The position numbers and the translations under genes were made by a program. The notes below the pieces were generated by a model. That model ran no database searches, was not told the DNA's origin, and saw only the letters and a program-made list of their open reading frames with translations. This document shows positions 18,053 to 28,023 of a stretch of 64,000 nucleotides of DNA, in pieces. How positions within the stretch are numbered: position 1 is the first letter of the stretch; each line of letters begins with the position of its first letter. Source of the stretch: Frankia sp. QA3 (lineage in GTDB: Bacteria; Actinomycetota; Actinomycetes; Frankiales; Frankiaceae); the NCBI RefSeq assembly GCF_000262465.1, contig NZ_CM001489.1:2600597-2664596 (forward strand), read 5' to 3'.

Positions 18053-18256
18053 TCATGCTGCCGCCCGGCCGTCGTCGCCGAATTCCAGGGGCATCTGGCC
18101 GGTTGTCCTCGCGGCCGTGGCGGCGAGGGCTTCGAGGGTCGCCGGATGCAGCACGCGGGAACAGCCGGGGCCGATGCCGAATGCTCGGGACGGAGCAGAG
18201 TTCAGGGGGCGACCGCAGCGCCGGCAGGTGACGCCGGCCTTGATGGTGGTGGTCAT
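18053..18256 (-). CDS. Small zinc-finger protein, DUF6011-like
   Basis: A 67-residue protein whose core, CRRCGRPLNSAPSRAFGIGPGC, has the CxxCG...RxxGIGPxC signature of DUF6011-type small proteins found in actinobacterial genomes and phages. Three clear cysteines plus neighbouring polar residues suggest zinc binding. Its function is unknown. It is convergent with the two small plus-strand genes before it. ATG at 18256; the region upstream is GC-rich without a strong ribosome-binding site. Confidence 0.6.
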   Translation of the reverse strand: MTTTIKAGVTCRRCGRPLNSAPSRAFGIGPGCSRVLHPATLEALAATAARTTGQMPLEFGDDGRAAA

Positions 18257-18690
18257 TCGTGCACGCCCTTTCGGACGGGAACGATGGTGGATGGCTGGAC
18301 GGCTGGCAACAGGAACGAGGTCAGGTCAGTCCCCCGTAGATGACCTTTGGGTGGATGTCGTAGACGGGAGATGAGGGCCGGCCGCCTTTGCGCGGAGGTT
18401 CCGGCCGCCTACGAATCCACCCCATCTCCGAACCTCGCCATGAAAGAGATCATGGCCGGCGGACGGCTTTCTCGGTCAGCTTCATTCAGTCGGCGTGGGA
18501 AGCTCACGCCCGGCAAGACATCCCACTCGATGGTAGAAGTCCGTACCTCCGCACGGTCATCCACACAGGCGGCTCCGCCGGGCTCGCTCCAGCCGACAGC
18601 CGACCGGATTTCCCGCTTCGGCGGCCGAGCCCCGGCGCACGTCACAAGCCGGGTAGCGTCGGCCGCAACAGCGATCTCCCGGGAGGGGTC
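18257..18690. other. No gene recognised
   Basis: Intergenic between the DUF6011-like gene and the YdeI-like gene. Frames on both strands lack motifs; the plus-strand frame that enters the YdeI-like gene is open here but its composition is unlike protein. Confidence 0.4.
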
Positions 18691-19269
18691 TTGTCCAGTA
18701 GCCCGGAGCCCAAGGCCACGTACTTCACGGATTCCGACGAATGGCGCAGCTGGCTGGAGGCGAATCACGAGACGGCGGGCGAGGCGTGGGTCGGCTTCTA
18801 CCAGAAGGGAGCAGACAAGACCGGCATCACGTGGGCCCAGGCGGTCGACGAGGCATTGTGCGTGGGGTGGATCGACGGCAGGCGCCAGAGGGTGGATGAG
18901 CAGTATTACGTCATCCGGTTCACGCGGCGCAAGCCCGGCAACGTGTGGAGCGACGTGAACCGCAGGCGTGTGGCGGAGCTGCGCGCCGAGGGGCGGAGGC
19001 GGCCCGCCGGGGAGAAGGCGCTCCAGGATCGGTCCGAGGCGAAGGCCGGGTCGTATTCCTACGAGCAGGACAGGGACTCTGTCGCCTTCGAGCCCGACCC
19101 GGAGAAGCGGCTGAAGGCCGACGACTTGGCGTGGACCTTCTTCCAGGGCCAGCCCGCCTCTTACCGCAGGGCCGCCATCTGGTGGGTGACCAGCGCCAAG
19201 AAGGACCAGACCCGGGCCAACCCTATCCGTCAGCATGAGGTGAGTCAGGCAGCAGCTATCATCTTGTGA
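18691..19269 (+). CDS. YdeI/OmpD-associated family protein, altered C-terminus
   Basis: About 192 residues. Diagnostic stretches are TYFTDSDEWRSWLEANHETAGEAWVGFYQKG, ITWAQAVDEALCVGWIDGRRQRVDEQYYVIRFTRRKPGNVWSDVN, and DDLAWTFFQGQPASYRRAAIWWV. This is the YdeI/OmpD-associated family (linked to bacteriocin protection and cell-envelope stress in some bacteria; biochemical role unclear). TTG at 18691 follows GGGAGGGG. Family members normally end with TR-x-RL-x-L-I plus a basic tail, but here the sequence diverges after KKDQTRAN, so the last 20 residues appear replaced by a small frameshift or the breakpoint of a rearrangement. Confidence 0.75.
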   Translation: MSSSPEPKATYFTDSDEWRSWLEANHETAGEAWVGFYQKGADKTGITWAQAVDEALCVGWIDGRRQRVDEQYYVIRFTRRKPGNVWSDVNRRRVAELRAEGRRRPAGEKALQDRSEAKAGSYSYEQDRDSVAFEPDPEKRLKADDLAWTFFQGQPASYRRAAIWWVTSAKKDQTRANPIRQHEVSQAAAIIL

Positions 19270-19589
19270 CCTGGGCGAGGTAGGGAGAGGAAGATCGTGG
19301 CGATGGCGGTGTCGGCTGGGCGTGGCCTGGTCGATGATGTCCGTAGTGCTCGGCCGCCGCGCGCCCAGCGGAGGTCAAACACGCCGTCTTCGCTGGGTCG
19401 CGATGGGGATGGGGAACGCTGGCGGGCAATCAGTGCCTTCACCAGCGCCACGGGCGAGGGAAGCACCGCGGTATGCACCGGCGGCCTATGCGTCGTCGCC
19501 CAGCAAGGCCTACGCGGGCCCCGAACAGGGACGATGCTCGGTGATCGTGCCGATCAGAACATTGTCCACGGAGGAGAGCAAGCGTTCCG

Positions 19590-21370
<1,781 letters not shown>

Positions 21371-21432
21371 AGTGTGCCGCCTTGTCCTCGTTACCCACAC
21401 TCCCGGTGGATAACAGCTGGCACCAGCCGCAA

Positions 21433-22011
21433 TCAGGTATAGCGTGGCCAGTGCTTGCCGATCGACCGGATCAGCTGCGGATAGACAATTCTGTAGCGGA
21501 TCGGCTTGATTCCGATCATGTAGAACTTCCCGAAGGCGCCGTTTGGCTTCACCAACGCCGTCATCTGCCCGTGGTAGCCGCCCTTGCCGTCCTCGACCCA
21601 GCCGACGTGCATGAGCGCATGCACCGTCCGGTTGGCGATCTCCGACACCCACTCCGTGTGGGTCAGGTACACCGAGCGGAACGGGACGTCGGAGAAGTCC
21701 GGGCCGCGGTCCCCGGCCTGCAGATCCTCGGGCAGCCGATCGCGCAGGCTGACGACACGCTTGTTCACGCCCTTGTCCTCGCCGTCCCAGCCGAAGATTC
21801 GGCCGAGCCTCCACCGAATCGCGAACAGGACCTTCGTCGCCCGGTCCGAGATCTCGTCGGTGCCCGGGGCGGTGAATCCCCGGGCGAATCGGGCCAGATC
21901 ATCCGGCCCGCCCGGAGTGGGCAGCGACCACACATCCTCCACCACAAAGTCACCGGCGAATTCGTGAATTCGCCACGGGCGGTCGATGAACTCGGAGTTG
22001 AGGATTCTCAT
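21433..22011 (-). CDS. DUF2867 family protein
   Basis: A 192-residue protein with the features of DUF2867: IHEFAGDFVVEDVWSLPTPGG, an IRWRLGRIFGWD segment, then FRSVYLTHTEWVSEIANRTVHALMHVGWV, and KPNGAFGKFYMIGIKPIRYRIVYPQL near the end. Molecular function unknown; members often sit beside oxidoreductases or biosynthetic genes. ATG at 22011; the upstream base run GAGAAC is a weak ribosome-binding site. It lies between the PKS chimera and a P450 stump on the same strand, consistent with a former biosynthetic cluster. Confidence 0.8.
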   Translation of the reverse strand: MRILNSEFIDRPWRIHEFAGDFVVEDVWSLPTPGGPDDLARFARGFTAPGTDEISDRATKVLFAIRWRLGRIFGWDGEDKGVNKRVVSLRDRLPEDLQAGDRGPDFSDVPFRSVYLTHTEWVSEIANRTVHALMHVGWVEDGKGGYHGQMTALVKPNGAFGKFYMIGIKPIRYRIVYPQLIRSIGKHWPRYT

Positions 22012-22083
22012 GAAAGTGTTCTCCTCACCGGGTGAATAACCTGTTCACCGGCGATTATACGGCCGCGCAAGTCCTGGTGGGGG

Positions 22084-22440
22084 TCAGCCGGCCACCGGTT
22101 CGGCGACGGGCCGAGGGCGTTTCGTGCGCGGAGTGAGGCGCAGCCGCGCGCCAGGCTTGGGGGTCATCGTCACCGTCCGGCTTGTCGGCGCCTCCGGGCG
22201 CGGGTTCGGGCGGTGCAGCTCACACGTCGAAAGCACCTCCCGGAGCACCTCCTTTGTCTCGACGATCGCGATCCGATCGCCGAGGCAGCGGGTGTGGCCG
22301 CCGCCGAACGGAATCTACGTGTACGCACCGGGCCGCATGTCGAGGAAGCGTTCCGGGCGGAAGACGTCGGGATCCGGGTAGACCTCGGGATCTGTGTGCA
22401 GCAGATGGCCGCTTGCCCACAGCTGGTCTCCCGGTTCGTA
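22084..22440 (-). pseudogene. Cytochrome P450 C-terminal stump with an amber stop
   Basis: On the minus strand the frame reads YEPGDQLWASGHLLHTDPEVYPDPDVFRPERF (cut here), then RPGAYT-stop-IPFGGGHTRCLGDRIAIVETKEVL and a tail to PVAEPVAG. FGGGHTRCLG is the heme-binding loop with its Cys ligand. The TAG just before IPFGGG replaces the conserved Trp (TGG in homologues). The N-terminal three quarters, including the I-helix and ExxR, are absent: the fragment stops at the terminal repeat of the IS4-type element at 22433-22441. Confidence 0.85.
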
Positions 22441-23923
22441 CCCAATGCCGCTCGATTAGCTGAATCGATGCAGGGTCAATTCTGACACGCCAATGGTCTG
22501 CCAGGATTTGACCACAGGTCTCCGTATGTACGTTGGTGTATGTCCAACGGCCACCGGTCGATGGTTGATCCCTGGGTCGATAGAATGCGAGCGTGGCGCG
22601 CCTTTCTGACGCATGCGAACTGCCCGCGGTCGGCGGTGACCGGTTGACGGATAGGATCTCGATTGGCGTTCTCGCGCGGATTGTTCCGCGGGACGTGATC
22701 GACGAGGTGCTCGCCGAGACGAGGCGGACCGAAAAGCGGACGAGGCTGCTGCCCGCGAGAGTCGTTGTCTATTTCACGATGGCGATGTGCCTGTTCTTCG
22801 ATGATGACTATGAGGAGGTGATGCGTCGACTCGTCGGAACGCTGCGGTGGCTCGGGTCGCGCCGGCTCATGGCCGTCGACGGCTTCTTCCTCGATGTCGC
22901 GGACACCGCCGAGAACGCGGCCAGGTTCGGCAGATCTACGAACGGGCCGAAATCCGCCGCCTACCCCCAGGTGCAGGTCGTCGCGATAGCGGAATGCGGT
23001 ACGCATGCTGTCGTCGCTGCTGCCATCGGGGGTGTAACAGCGATGAACGGTCATTGGCAGCACCACTGCTCGACGGCTGTGAACCAGGGATGCTGCTGAC
23101 CGCCGACCGTAATTTCTACAGTTTCACACTATGGCACCAGGCACTTGCCACCGGCGCGGACCTGCTCTGGCGAGTGAACTCACTGCTTACGCTACCAGTC
23201 ATCAAAGCGCTACCCGACGGCTCCTACCTGTCCCTGCTGGTCGACCCGAAAATTCCTGTGGCCAGACGCGGCCCCCTCGTCACTGCGGCCCGATCAGGAA
23301 AGCCACCAGACCCCGCCAAAGCGCGAGCAGTCCGGGTCGTCGAATATTCGATAGAAGGCCACGGCGGAAACGGAACCGGAGAACTCGTCTGCCTGGTTAC
23401 TACTATCCTCGACCATACCGACGCCGCCGCAATCGAACTCGCAACCGCCTACCATGAACGCTGGGAAATCGAGAACACCTTCGACGAGATCAAAACCCAT
23501 CAACGCGGCGAAAAACGTGTCCTGCGCTCCAAACTCCCCGGGCTCGTCGAGCAGGAAATATGAGTGCTCCTACTCAGCCACTACGCCCTACGAACCCTCA
23601 TGGTCGAAGCCGCCGATGAAACCGACGTCGACCCCGACCGGCTCTCGTTCATGAGAACGCTACGCGTCATCCGCCGCCAGGTCACCGACCAGGCGGATTT
23701 TTCCCCCTGAGCGCCACGCGAACGCCCTCCGACAGACCTACATCGAAATTCTTGAACGTCCGACACCTGATCGCCGTCACCGCGCCTACCCGCGCGCTGT
23801 TCGACGAACCCGTGACAACGGCTACCGCGCTAAACGACCAACAGACGGCGAGACCCGCCTCACAACTCCTTCCAAGATCATACTGGCGCGGACCGCCTAA
23901 CTAAGCGGCATTGGGCTCGAACC
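22433..23923 (+). mobile_element. IS4-type insertion sequence, degenerate
   Basis: Both ends carry the same terminal repeat in opposite orientation: GGTTCG-TA-CCCAATGCCGCT at 22433-22452, and its counterpart, read inward from 23923, GGTTCG-AG-CCCAATGCCGCT. The core is about 1490 bp with one transposase gene in pieces. Its left end lies against the P450 stump; no matching P450 half is found beyond the right end and no clear target duplication is visible. Confidence 0.7.
22593..23900 (+). pseudogene. IS4-family transposase, multiply broken
   Basis: The N-terminus (LTDRISIGVLARIVPRDVIDEVLAET, LLPARVVVYFTMAMCLF) reads normally from the ATG at 22593. There is an internal loss around 22860, where the frame jumps to RRLMAVDGFFLDVADTAEN, and another frame change near 23090 into LLDGCEPGMLLTADRNFYSF. 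The YREK-like segment survives as ATAYHERWEIENTFDEIKTHQRG. A TGA at 23561-23563 replaces the Trp normally found before LLLSHYALRTLM, and the last part (LRQTYIEILERPTPDRRHRAYPRAV) is in yet another frame to the TAA at 23898. Clearly dead. Confidence 0.8.
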
Positions 23924-23978
23924 ACAGACGCCAGGGCACGGGCGGCGCCGGAGGCAAGGGGCATCGTCCAACTTTTCC

Positions 23979-24640
23979 GTGCCGCCTGGGACGGGCGGCC
24001 AGTTCGATCCGGACATGCTCCGTCAGCTCATGGATCGCGGTCAGCTCAGGGACCGCGGTCAGCTCAGGGATCGCGGTCAGCTCATGGACCGCGTCGGCGT
24101 TGATCCCGACAACTTCGCGGCTTTGATCGATCTCGCGGCGGTTGCGGTAGCCCGGATGCCGTGGCGTGACGGTCCGATCGAGGACTGGCATGCTGGCCCC
24201 GACAGCCGGCTCGGCGACGTGGAGATGATGCACGCGAACGCGGCCACCACCCGCCTCGCGCGCGACCTTCTGGCCGCGCACCTGCCTGGCTCTGAGCCGG
24301 CCGGGAAAACCGCCCTTCACGGTGCCGGAGACGTATTCCCGGCCATCGCGTTCCCGGCCATCGCGGATGCCCTGACGGACCCGGATCGTCCAATGCCCGA
24401 TGGGCGGCGGCTCACCGAGATCGCCCTGGACCGCCCCAGCCTGCAGCGGTACCAGCGTTCGGTGCGGACGTGGTGGCGCCGGTGGGCTGCCATCACCGAT
24501 CGGGCATCACCGATCGGGTCGGTATGCACGCGGTGCTGCTGTTCCTGGCGTCCTGGACGCTGACGACCAGCCGGCACTGGTGGCTGGGCCCCGACTGGCC
24601 CGCGATCGTCGACTGGTGTTCCCGTTCAGGTGCGGCACGC
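23979..24640 (+). pseudogene. Hypothetical protein gene broken by a 14-bp tandem duplication
   Basis: The first frame gives about 175 coherent residues: a fourfold repeat near the start, then VDPDNFAALIDLAAVAVARMPWRDGPIEDWHAG, DVEMMHANAATTRLARDLLAAHL and PSLQRYQRSVRTWWRRWAAITDR. At about 24497 the unit ATCACCGATCGGGC occurs twice in tandem. Removing one copy rejoins AAITDR to VGMHAVLLFLASWTLTTSRHW and WLGPDWPAIVDW in the next frame. The rejoined protein looks like a soluble or peripheral protein of unknown function; I do not recognise the family. The start is unclear: the first GTG is at 23979, only 55 bp from the IS4-type end, so the 5' part may be missing. Confidence 0.55.
24022..24093 (+). 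repeat. Four in-frame 18-bp tandem repeats
   Basis: Four consecutive copies of GTCAGCTCA(T/G)GGA(T/C)CGCG encode four hexapeptides of the form RQLMDR or GQLRDR/GQLMDR. Copies differ at two positions only (M/R and a silent change), so the expansion is recent. It is coding, not a CRISPR: there are no spacers. Confidence 0.85.
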
Positions 24641-24704
24641 ACTCCCTCCTCGGGCTCCGGCTTGAGGGCTTCGGCCTGGGGCGTCGCGTTCCGGCGGGTC
24701 CTGC

Positions 24705-24875
24705 ACACCTGCCCCGGACAGCTGGCGGGTGGCCTCCAGTCCGTCCATCACCGGCATGCGGATGTCCATGAGTACCACGGTGGCAGCTCGCTGCCGGGCG
24801 AGGGCGACAGCCTGCCTGCCGTCCTCCGCCTCGCCGACGACGTCGATGTCGGGTTCGCCGTCGAGCAGCCATCTG
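24705..24875 (-). pseudogene. Response-regulator receiver fragment
   Basis: The minus-strand frame reads TRWLLDGEPDIDVVGEAEDGRQAVALAR, then VVLMDIRMPVMDGLEATRQL. This is the receiver domain of a NarL/LuxR-type response regulator with the phospho-acceptor Asp in VLMDIRMP. The DD pair and first strand at the N-terminus, the conserved Thr and Lys, and the HTH output domain are all missing. A fragment without its kinase. Confidence 0.7.
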
Positions 24876-25202
24876 GTCAACGGCTTACACCTACCGGCAG
24901 CTGCGACGAGGCGGGCAGGAAGGAGAACAGGAAGCGCGCAGCTGGTACGGCCAGGTGGAGCTCCCCGAACGCCGCCGCGGGAACGACACTCGCCCCCGTC
25001 CGCCAAGGCGACACAGACGGCATGGCCATGCTCCGCAAGCAGGCCACCGCGCCGAGGAACGTGGCGCGGCGGCGCGGCTCCGGCCGGCCGTCGGTGTCCA
25101 GGCCGAGGCGCTTACCGGGCTGGCGGCGAGGCCCGCCTTCGGCAGCGCGAACAGCACAGGCCTTGACGGAACATCTGCGGCGACGCCCGGATTGAACGCG
25201 AT

Positions 25203-26396
25203 ATGACTGTGTCTCCGAGTGCTGCGGCGTCTTCGAGTGCTGCGGCGTCTTCGAGTGCTGCGGCGGCCGCGTCCCCGTTGAGCAGCGAGCGCCTGCTGGA
25301 CGGGGCGGACGCGACGCCGCTGTTCACGCCGTTCTCACTGTCCGGCGTCGAGCTTGCCAACCGCTTCGTGATGGCGCCGATGACCCGTCGATTCTCCCCC
25401 GGCGGCGTGCCGGGCGAGGACGTGGCCGGCTACTACGCGCGGCGGGCGGCGCACGTCGGCCTGATCGTGACCGAGGGCACCTATGTGGATCATCCCTCCG
25501 CCGGGTCCAGCGACCGGGTTCCGCGGTTCTACGGCGAGGAGCCGCTCGCCGGCTGGCGCCGGGTCGTCGACGCCGTGCACGCGGTGGGCGGGCGGATCGT
25601 CCCGCAGCTGTGGCATCTCGGGGCCGGCCGCGCGGCGGGTGCCCCGCCGCACCCGGAGGCGGCGGTGTTCTCCCCGTCGGGCCTGCGGCCCGACGGAACG
25701 GTGGTCGGCGACGAGGCGAGCACCGCGGAGATCGACGAGCTGGTTGCCTCCTTCGCGCGCGCCGCGGCCGACGCGCGCCGGGCCGGGTTCGACGGCGTCG
25801 AGCTGCACGGGGCGCATGGCTATCTGCTGGACCAGTTCTTCTGGCCGCGGACCAACCGCCGTGCCGACGGCTACGGCGGCAGCCTGGCCAACCGGGCCCG
25901 GCTCGGGGCCGAGGTCGTCGCCGCGGTCCGTGGCGAGGTGGAACCGGACTTCCCGGTGATCTACCGGTTCTCCCAGTGGAAGGGCGGCGACTACGACGCC
26001 CGGATCGCCGAGACCCCCGCTGAGCTCGAGGCGCTGCTCACCCCACTCGTGGACGCCGGCGCCACCGCGCTGCACGCCTCCACCCGCCGTTACTGGCTGC
26101 CGGCGTTCGACGGTTCCCCGCGCACCCTGGCCGGCTGGGCCAAGGACCTCACCGGCCTGCCCACCATCGCGATCGGCTCGATCGGCGTGCCGACGGCCTT
26201 CCGCGGCGACGACGAGGGCGCGGCAGCGACACTGAGCCTCGCCCCGCTGCTGGAGCTGTTCGACCGTGGCGAGTTCGACCTGGTCGGCCTCGGCCGCGTC
26301 CTGCTCTCCGAACCCGCCTGGACCACCAAGCTGCGCGACCGCCGCCTGGCAGAGATCCGGACCTACGACAAGGCTGACGAGTCCCGCCTGACCTGA
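25203..26396 (+). CDS. Old Yellow Enzyme-family flavin oxidoreductase
   Basis: A 397-residue NADH:flavin oxidoreductase/12-oxophytodienoate reductase-type enzyme: FMN-dependent reduction of activated C=C bonds with NAD(P)H. TIM-barrel landmarks are LFTPFSLSGVELANRFVMAPMTR (start of the barrel), QLWHLG, the substrate-anion pair in HGAHGYLLDQFFWPRTN (His 202 and His 205, proton-donor Tyr 207), DGYGGSLANR, and GRVLLSEPAW near the C-terminal FMN phosphate loop. Full length. The first 27 residues are an Ala/Ser tract from three 18-bp repeats and look disordered; ATG 25203 lacks a good ribosome-binding site, so the true start may be nearer SSERLLDG. It lies upstream of the TauD-like and glutathione-transferase genes on the same strand. 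Confidence 0.85.
   Translation: MTVSPSAAASSSAAASSSAAAAASPLSSERLLDGADATPLFTPFSLSGVELANRFVMAPMTRRFSPGGVPGEDVAGYYARRAAHVGLIVTEGTYVDHPSAGSSDRVPRFYGEEPLAGWRRVVDAVHAVGGRIVPQLWHLGAGRAAGAPPHPEAAVFSPSGLRPDGTVVGDEASTAEIDELVASFARAAADARRAGFDGVELHGAHGYLLDQFFWPRTNRRADGYGGSLANRARLGAEVVAAVRGEVEPDFPVIYRFSQWKGGDYDARIAETPAELEALLTPLVDAGATALHASTRRYWLPAFDGSPRTLAGWAKDLTGLPTIAIGSIGVPTAFRGDDEGAAATLSLAPLLELFDRGEFDLVGLGRVLLSEPAWTTKLRDRRLAEIRTYDKADESRLT
25215..25268 (+). repeat. Three 18-bp in-frame repeats in the OYE gene start
   Basis: Unit CGAGTGCTGCGGCGTCTT repeats nearly perfectly about three times and encodes Ser-Ser-Ala-Ala-Ala-Ser-type peptide, giving a disordered N-terminal extension. Confidence 0.8.
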
Positions 26397-27012
26397 CGAT
26401 CAGCGGCCGGGCGCCGGGCTTTCTCCACCCGCGCCACCGGACCGTGGGATGCCGTGGCTCTGTCGCGAGAATGTTACACAATCATGCCAGAGCAATGTCT
26501 ATAGAGCCGGTGGGGATTGCGGTTTTCGTGTGCCAGAGCTAATGTCCGACTGTGCCCTGGCGGCTCGTACGCGGGAGGTCCGGATGTCGGTGATCTGTCG
26601 GCAGAAGCGCGCCAGCCTCCCTCCCACCACCATGACCTCGTTCCGAGGGCACGTTTCTGGCCGCATTGCCTTCGGGCGCGTCACAGCGGCGCTCTGTTGA
26701 CCTGACAGACCCGCCGGTGGCCTGGCGCGGCCGGCCTTTGCGGCGATATTGACCGCGATGACCGGCGGGTTCACGGGAAACGCGGTCCCGCGTTCCTTGC
26801 CTCTCCTCGGCCGTGCGGCATTTCCTGCCCGATCGGCGGACCGGCCTTCGCCACGCCCCATTCGGAACGCGATCCAGCAAGGTCCGCGTGCCGGTCGCGG
26901 GCACGGGACGCGCGGGTCTTACCGCACCAGACAGCGCCGGCTGTGCCGTGGCGCACGGTCGACGACCTTGACCCATTTGGCAGACATTACATCCCACCTT
27001 GAGGGGGTCACG
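26397..27012. other. Long intergenic stretch without a recognisable gene
   Basis: 616 bp between the OYE gene and the TauD-like start. The plus-strand frame that enters the TauD-like gene is open from 26749 but its predicted peptide is Arg/Pro-rich and unlike the family. A TTGACC at 26968 might be a promoter -35 box for the downstream gene; no convincing -10 box follows. Confidence 0.4.
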
Positions 27013-27801
27013 GTGACCGCTACCCGTACCGCGCCGTACGACATCCGCCCGGCCAGCCCCGTCCTCGGCGCCGAGGTCATCGGCGTCGATCTGGCTGGCG
27101 GCGTCGATGACGCCACCGCCGAAGCCCTGCGCGAGGCCTTCTGGAAGCACAAGGTCCTCGTGTTCCGCAACCAGGACCTCTCGCCCGACGCGCACGTGCA
27201 GGCAGTACGGATCTTCGACGAGCCCTTCGACCACCCCAAGTGGCTGTACCGCCACGAGGACAACCGGCTGGTGTACGTCTTCAACCTGGAGAAGGCAGGG
27301 GGCGCCTCGACGTGGCACGTCGGCGGCACGTGGCGGAATCCACCGTTCCACATCGAGTCGCTGACCTACCAGGTGGTGCCGGAGATCGGCGGGCACACGC
27401 TGTGGGCCGATCTGCAGGCGGCCTATGACGGCCTGTCCGAGCCGTTCAAGCAGCTGCTGGAGTCAGTCAGCGCCGTGTACAGCGCCGACCCGGGCGACGG
27501 GACCTACAACCGGCCGCCGGTGACCGAGACCGTCGAGCACCCGGTTGTGCGCACACACCGCCACACCGGTCGCAAGGGGCTCTTCCTCAGTTCCTCGGCG
27601 CTCAGGCTGACCGGCGTCAGCCCGGCCGAGGGTGAGGCCCTGCTGCCGTTCCTGCTGGCGCATGCATCCTCGCCCAACTACACCGTCGGCTTCGGCTGGA
27701 AGCCCGGGGACTTCGTGATCTGGGACAACCAGGCCACCTGGCACTACGCGGTCAACGACTACGACGGTCCGCGCGTCTATCGCAAGGTCATCGGCGGCTG
27801 A
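27013..27801 (+). CDS. TauD/TfdA-family Fe(II)/2-oxoglutarate enzyme with HxG instead of HxD
   Basis: A 262-residue member of the taurine dioxygenase family (jelly-roll, Fe(II) and 2-oxoglutarate dependent). GTG 27013 follows GAGGGGG. Family landmarks: VIGVDLAGGVDDATAEALREAFWKHKVLVFRNQDL at the N-terminus, GGHTLWADLQAAYDGLSE in the middle, VRTHRHTGRKGLFLS, and FGWKPGDFVIWDNQATWHYAVNDY with distal His 244 and the 2-oxoglutarate Arg in GPRVYRKV. The first metal motif, normally WHxDxT, reads WHVGGT: His 102 is kept but the Asp ligand is Gly 104. Fe/2-oxoglutarate halogenases (SyrB2-like HxA, WelO5/BesD-like HxG) have this loss. Here it could mean halogenation, another radical chemistry or an inactive enzyme; the fold assignment is firm, the activity is not. 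Confidence 0.85.
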   Translation: MTATRTAPYDIRPASPVLGAEVIGVDLAGGVDDATAEALREAFWKHKVLVFRNQDLSPDAHVQAVRIFDEPFDHPKWLYRHEDNRLVYVFNLEKAGGASTWHVGGTWRNPPFHIESLTYQVVPEIGGHTLWADLQAAYDGLSEPFKQLLESVSAVYSADPGDGTYNRPPVTETVEHPVVRTHRHTGRKGLFLSSSALRLTGVSPAEGEALLPFLLAHASSPNYTVGFGWKPGDFVIWDNQATWHYAVNDYDGPRVYRKVIGG

Positions 27802-28023
27802 CCCGCGACGAGGCACGTCCGCCCGCGCCCGGCCGATCTGGGGCGTCCGGGCGGCGGGCCCGGCATCGTCGCCGGCCGAGGTGACGCAGGGTCGACCGGA
27901 TCGGGTGTCACTGCAACGGCATCTCTACCCACTCGATCGGAATAGCGGAAAGCTCGTCGGCCTTGGAGAGGACGGGCCCGCGATCGGCGTGGCCCCTCCC
28001 ACAGCGACCCGAGGAGGACGCGC

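Noticed and set aside
24022-24093. Possible CRISPR-like repeats
   Set aside because: Units are directly adjacent with no spacers and keep the reading frame; they are coding tandem repeats.
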